A stretch of DNA of 64,000 bases from Phytophthora vignae f. sp. vignae (Eukaryota > Oomycota > Peronosporomycetes > Peronosporales > Peronosporaceae), in contig JABJUM010000024.1 in assembly GCA_016169955.1 (NCBI GenBank), positions 434,001 to 498,000 on the forward strand. Reading direction: 5' to 3'. A program made the position numbers and the translations under genes. Shown one piece after another: positions 59,349 through 64,000 of the stretch; within the stretch, counting starts at the first letter, position 1; every line of letters begins with the position of its first letter. Below the pieces are notes generated by a model. That model was not told the DNA's origin, searched no databases, and saw only the letters and a list, made by a program, of their open reading frames with translations.

Positions 59349-61830
59349 TAATAACCGCAACCAATACATGGCTATTTCACTTTTTTGTACAACCAAAAAT
59401 GTGACATGTTTGTTTATGCTACACAACAAGACACTTTGCTGGAAAACCGACTATAGATATTTATCCCCACATACTTAAGGTTCAATGTAGTTTGCCATCG
59501 AATTCTCAGATCCATGGAAGGTCTGCAAATAATACCGTTGAGATCTAAAGGTTCACCCTAAGTTCACCCTTGTTTTATTAAGTGTTTGATCCGTTTTTGA
59601 ATATACTTTAGATAACCAAATTTTGGGGAATATTTGATTGATTCAGTCAAATAAAGCCATGTCTACTTACCAACATTCGTACTTATATTTAGCCTATATT
59701 GGTAGGAAGGTAACAATAAATGCACACTTCGACAGTCCACTGTACTATCGCCATGTTGTACTTCAGTTTTTGGTAAATAACGTCAAATAAAAGCTTATCG
59801 TTACAGCTGCAAAAACGTCTATTTATAAGCAAATCGTCGCTCGAGCACAAAAGGATGATTTGGCTTTTCGATGCAAGACCTTGTGAAGGTTATTCGTAAT
59901 ATCTTAATATTAAGTAATATTAGCTACTATTTTCAGGTTTAATTGTCAATGGTGATAACAAGGTGGACAAGAGGAGTAGATCCTCAATTTTCTGGTGTTT
60001 ATTGCTTTTGTCTACTCATAAGCAAACTACGCAGCGTTGCACCGGCCGATTGGGGACTTAAAAAGCCTTGTGACTTCGACGAAAACTTGATCCTGGGCCG
60101 ACGAGGGTTAACTGCGGGGTTTAGCTCTACGTGCGCTGGAGAAAATGTTTCACAAAACTCGGTTTTGGCTGAAATTGCCATACAAGGTTCAAGTGTCCAC
60201 CATTCCGGTTTTCAGGAGGAAGTGCACGACATGCTCTGCACCGGAGCGCTTGTAAACCTGAAGCTGATCAAGAGCAAGACCAGTCACCAAGTCACTTCCA
60301 GAGACTAACCACCTCGCAGGTACATTTCAGTCAAGAGACCCTAAATATGCTCACTCGAGCAACCGGTCGTCACATCACTATAAGGACGGCGAAGAATCAG
60401 TCATCGTCGCACTCACACTTCATTTCCGTGGTACGAGTCGTGGGGTCACACCCCAACCATGATGACAGCGTTGATGGTCTCCTTTATCCAGTCGACCTCA
60501 CTAGCAGCCAAAAGCTGGTCGCTCCCAGGCCTCCGGTGAACGACTTGAGGAAACGAAGGCAATCAACAAACACCTTGAGTTTCAACGCATACTGATCAAC
60601 GGAATGTACCAGGAACTCCACATGTTATTTGGTCAAAAACGTTTATTAGATTAACTGTTTTGAGATGTGCGTTTCGCTTAATATCCTTCCGTCGTCATTA
60701 TTGCCAAAATAGATTTTAAACGTACCAAGAATACCAGAGATTACTTTAGCCTGACTTGTTTAGCCTATTTAAAGGTTTTGGCGAGTTGACGCTAATCAGG
60801 CTTGGAGAGCTACCAGAGGCACAATAACAGCGGAGAACAGTGCGTGAATGCTATCTTCGAAGTCTTCGTTGTGAAGAGGCTAAAAGTAGTCTGCAATATT
60901 TTAGGCTTTTTCATCGTACTCAATATCGACACTTTTTTAGTAGTTGTTTTCGATTTATCGTACATTACCAAGAGACAATGCTTTGCGACTAGGTCCATTT
61001 AAACCGCCATCAAGTCTTTAAATTGAATCGCATAGTCTTAAAAATTGAAGGAACAGATTATGAACGGAATTGAAGTGCGAGGAGAGAATAAGCAACAGCA
61101 TTTTCATGTAAATAAGGTAAATACATGTAAAACACTTTAAATGTCTGTATTTACAAAACGTATTAACGTTACCGTGAAAATGAACTGGTATCCAAAGTAT
61201 CCGATTGTCAATGTGGTAGATGTCGAGCGTCTAGTGATAATTTGCTAAGGATAAGCTTTTACAATAATTATTTGTATAATAGTAAAACAAATACCGCAAT
61301 ACATATTGTCATAGTATCAGAATTCAGTTTTCATGTGTGGACAATTTAGCTTTGTGTTTACCTCGTCGATACTATCTTACTGTATATAGAGTATTTCGTG
61401 ACATTAAAAAAACAAATTGTTTTCCCATATCTCTCGTTCTGAAAATCCAACAAAAATTTTCTCAAATTCCGCGTTCTGAGAATCCGTCCATAAATAAACT
61501 ATTAAATATACATACTAGTATCCGACTCAATCCAGAGTACAAAAATACTACACCAGTCGCTTCGATGGTTTTTCTTAAGTATTAATACCAAGTATAATTC
61601 CCATCATTTGGACATGCTTTCAGTAAAGTTCATTGAATTTTGAAGCTTTTCCCATATCGATCGGCCTGGTTCTGTGCGGCTGCTTGGGGCGGTCTCCCAA
61701 TCAGATTGGACTTTGATGTTGGGTAAAGCTCCCGTCGGGTGCGTCCGACGTGCGGCGCGTGCTTTGAGGCCCTCGTCATTCCGCAAGATCCGCCCTACGC
61801 TAATCTAGCCGCTCCCCCTCTTCCTCCACC

Positions 61831-62981
61831 ATGCTCGCCCGACAGGTACGCAGCTGTAGTCTTGTACACGCCCATACACGTCGGCGTCTCCGCTATCTTT
61901 TAAGCCGTCGCGCCACAAGATACGCGCTTTGCCGCGCGCAGACCGGCCTCTGTTCCCCTCGATATGGTATGGATCTATTCTAATGGTCTCCTACCGCACT
62001 CAGATCATTCGCCGCGTCGCCACGCAGACCCCGCGCAGCGCCGCCATGTCTACGCTCGTGGTGGCCGAGCACAACCAGGCCCAGATCTCGGGCGCCACGC
62101 TGGCCACCGTGACGGCCGCCTCGCAGATCGGCGGAGACATCACGCTGCTGGTGCTGGGCAGCCAGGCCGGCGCCGCCGCCGAGGCTGCCACCAAGGTGGC
62201 CGGCGTCAAGAACGTGCTGCACGCCGCCGACCCCAAGTACGACCACCTGGTGGCCGAGGAGGTGGCCGAGCTGCTGGTGGCCGCACAGAAGGCCGAGAAC
62301 TACTCGCACGTGCTGGCCCCGAGCTCCAACGCGTCCAAGAACTACCTGCCCCGCGCCGGCGCCAAGCTGGACGTGGCCCCCATCTCGGACATCCTGGCCG
62401 TGGCCGACAAAGACACGTTCTTCCGCCCCACGTACGCGGGCAACGCCATCGCGCAGGTCACGTCCAAGGACGCCGTCAAGCTCATCACGGTGCGCCCCAC
62501 GGGCTTCGAGAAGGCCGCGGCCGAGGGCGGCAGCGCCTCCGTGAGCCCGGCCCCGGAGGCCCCCACCGTGGGCAAGACGAGCTTCGTCTCGGAGGAGGTG
62601 AGCAAGTCCGAGCGCCCTGACCTGGCCTCGGCCCGCGTCGTCATCTCGGGCGGCCGCGGCCTCAAGAGCGGCGAGAACTTCGAGATGCTCTACAAGCTGG
62701 CTGACAAGCTCGGCGGCGCTGTGGGCGCCTCGCGCGCGGCCGTGGACGCTGGGTTCGTGCCCAACGAGCTGCAGGTCGGACAGACCGGCAAGGTGGTGGC
62801 CCCCGAGCTGTACGTGGCCGCCGGTATCTCCGGCGCCATCCAGCACTTGGCCGGCATGAAGGACAGCAAGACCATCGTGGCCATCAACAAGGACGAGGAG
62901 GCCCCCATCTTCCAGGTGGCCGACTACGGCCTCGTGGGCGACCTCTTCGACGCTGTGCCCGAGCTCACGGAGAAGATCTAA
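61831..62981 (+). CDS. ETFA: Electron transfer flavoprotein alpha subunit, mitochondrial
   Basis: Proposed two exons: 61831-61845 (five codons, MLARQ) and 62004-62981; 330 aa. Splicing gives the presequence MLARQIIRRVATQTPRSAAM, a good amphipathic mitochondrial signal; the alternative unspliced start ATG 61983 gives MVSYRTQIIRR. ETF passes electrons from acyl-CoA dehydrogenases to ETF-QO. The N-terminal domain (STLVVAEHNQAQISGATLAT) is followed by the FAD domain: VVISGGRGLKSGENFEMLYK, GGAVGASRAAVDAGFVPNEL, QVGQTGKVVAPELYVAAGIS, GAIQHLAGMKDSKTIVAINK and PIFQVADYGLVGDLF. All family signature residues around the FAD site are present. ETFB is not in the window. Confidence 0.93.
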
Positions 62982-63231
62982 ACTGGTTGAGGCTAGATCT
63001 AATGCGCCTGGCTGGCTTGCTGCACTCCTAACATTGAAGCAGGATGCGAGGTTTAGAGCCGAGTGACGCAAGCAGAAATCCGACAGGCCGCACAGCCCAT
63101 ATTCATCGCAATAGTGAGTGCTATTCGTCCGTTATCCCCCTGCCTTGTTCTCCTCTTTGTTTGGTCTTGCTGTGCCTAGTGTTGCTGCCCAGGGGACGAT
63201 CGCTGCGGCCATCAAGCTCGTCGAAGGCTAG

Positions 63232-63840
63232 CTATGCCGGTTGCGCGGTGACAATTGGCACGGGAGTGGCCCCGCCGTGGTACGCTCCAGGCTCCTCTTG
63301 TCCGTCGCGTCCAGCTTGATCCGAGCTCCGGCGCTGCCCACCGCGACGTTCTTCACGGTCTTCGTCGCTCTTGCCGATCAGAACAGTCAAGAAGAACAGC
63401 AAAGCGGACAGAAATGTCATCGCTATCGCGAGGTACAATTCTCCGCAGTGCACGAAGCGCCCGTAGCCCCGACGACAGTGCAGACTGATGTTCGACAGCA
63501 GCAAGATGAGGTTCGAGACGATGAGGCAGATCAGCAGCACCAAGTCCGCAATCTTCTCGCAGTAAACCACCGGGTTAACGCAGAGACGAAGCCACTCGAC
63601 GAAGATCAGGAAGGCGAACGCGTACACGAACGCCAAGAAGTTGATAATCCTCGCGAAGTTCATGGCGCCGCTGGTCACGACCACCGCGACAGAGCGACCC
63701 CCATCGGTGCCTTGGTACGACACACCGGCGGTCTGCAGCGCAATGTAGGCCACCAACGAGGTGGCAAACTGGAGGAACCGGAGCAACACCCGCGTCCAGA
63801 ACAGACAGATGCGACTTCCCATCGATCTTCTCTCCGCCAT
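63232..63840 (-). CDS. Four-TM membrane protein, MARVEL-like topology
   Basis: Single exon, 202 aa. Four hydrophobic helices: about 22-42 (FLQFATSLVAYIALQTAGVS), 62-85 (NFARIINFLAFVYAFAFLIF), 95-118 (IADLVLLICLIVSNLILLLS), 135-160 (ELYLAIAMTFLSALLFFLTV). Between helices 1 and 2 lies a Gly/Thr-rich loop, between 3 and 4 a short Cys-containing loop (HCRRGYGRFVHCG), then a charged cytosolic tail. The spacing is that of MARVEL/CASP-like proteins; no sequence signature is decisive. Homology-based function cannot be given. Confidence 0.75.
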   Translation of the reverse strand: MAERRSMGSRICLFWTRVLLRFLQFATSLVAYIALQTAGVSYQGTDGGRSVAVVVTSGAMNFARIINFLAFVYAFAFLIFVEWLRLCVNPVVYCEKIADLVLLICLIVSNLILLLSNISLHCRRGYGRFVHCGELYLAIAMTFLSALLFFLTVLIGKSDEDREERRGGQRRSSDQAGRDGQEEPGAYHGGATPVPIVTAQPA

Positions 63841-64000
63841 GGTCGATGAACAACTTGCTGCTCTCGGGGACTCGATGCGTTCTTGAAAATGAATTGGGAC
63901 TCGAACTGCAACCGCGTCCGATTTCCTGAGAAAGTTCCCAATCTGCGACCAGGGCCAAGCGCGCAGGTTGACGTGTTTTCTTTTTCAAGGTTTCTACGGT

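Larger units (their letters stand above)
55218..61830. other. AT-rich gene-poor region, 6.6 kb
   Basis: Sharp drop in GC relative to the genic parts. Contains an inverted-repeat element (55577-55731), a degenerate tandem repeat (57150-57490), a TA-flanked IR/DR transposon (58431-59348) and a hairpin-like TGAAAC-bounded stretch (56477-56530). Short ORFs (for example 59952-60308) have no domain and no GC3 bias, so none is reported as a gene. Confidence 0.6.

Noticed and set aside
59952..60308. ORF of about 119 codons in the AT-rich region
   Set aside because: No domain, no GC3 bias, and flanked by AT-rich non-coding DNA; probably chance or an old remnant.
61980..63071. 363-codon open frame antisense to ETF alpha
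   Set aside because: Mirror of a strongly biased gene; Gly/His/Leu-rich with no recognisable features.

Overview
The window looks like nuclear DNA of an oomycete, most likely a Phytophthora-like species (inference). Genes are compact and GC3-rich, on both strands, often only 100-500 bp apart. Introns are short (about 55-90 nt) with GTRNGT donors. The set mixes housekeeping genes with flagellar genes (MORN3, LRRC51, kintoun/DNAAF2, a BBS12-like chaperonin, an LC8-type dynein light chain) expected of a zoospore-forming organism, and there is a Crypton tyrosine-recombinase transposon. Splice sites were placed by hand; unless stated otherwise, donor, acceptor and reading phase agree.

Layout. 1-5.5 kb: microsomal glutathione transferase (partial), ALG14, a nitrilase-family protein lacking its catalytic Cys, MORN3, mitochondrial uS15m. 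5.8-11.2 kb: two divergently transcribed paralogues that fuse a CENP-B/Psq-like helix-turn-helix to a uracil phosphoribosyltransferase-like domain with an altered PRPP loop. 11.4-18.2 kb: a dispersed nitrilase gene fragment, a BBS12-like chaperonin, LRRC51, a TA-flanked MITE, a small membrane ORF and Rab escort protein. 18.6-22 kb: an 89-bp minisatellite and the Crypton. 24-31 kb: an orphan Cys-rich protein, a mitochondrial dicarboxylate-type carrier, CKS1, a dynein light chain, AsnRS. 31.6-38.3 kb: a chimeric gene joining a Trm5 N-terminal domain to a NAA50 acetyltransferase, next to intact TRM5 and NAA50 copies; a secreted KEEL-ending protein; an EEP-fold protein split by a fibronectin III domain; LAMTOR4. 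38.4-39.4 kb: a decayed mariner-like element. 39.4-55.2 kb: two coiled-coil proteins, kintoun, WDR75, SWEET, RBM42, RPB6, an EGF-repeat secreted protein, a tandem pair of an unrecognised repeat-domain family, DAD1. 55.2-61.8 kb: an AT-rich gene-poor stretch with a small inverted-repeat element, degenerate tandem repeats and a 918-bp TA-flanked transposon with 247-bp IR/DR-type terminal repeats. 61.8-64 kb: ETF alpha and a four-TM protein.

The strongest candidates for undescribed biology are the HTH-UPRT pair, the Trm5N-NAA50 chimera with its parents beside it, the tandem repeat-domain pair at 50.9-54.2 kb, and two enzyme-family proteins that have lost catalytic residues (nitrilase-like and EEP-FN3).
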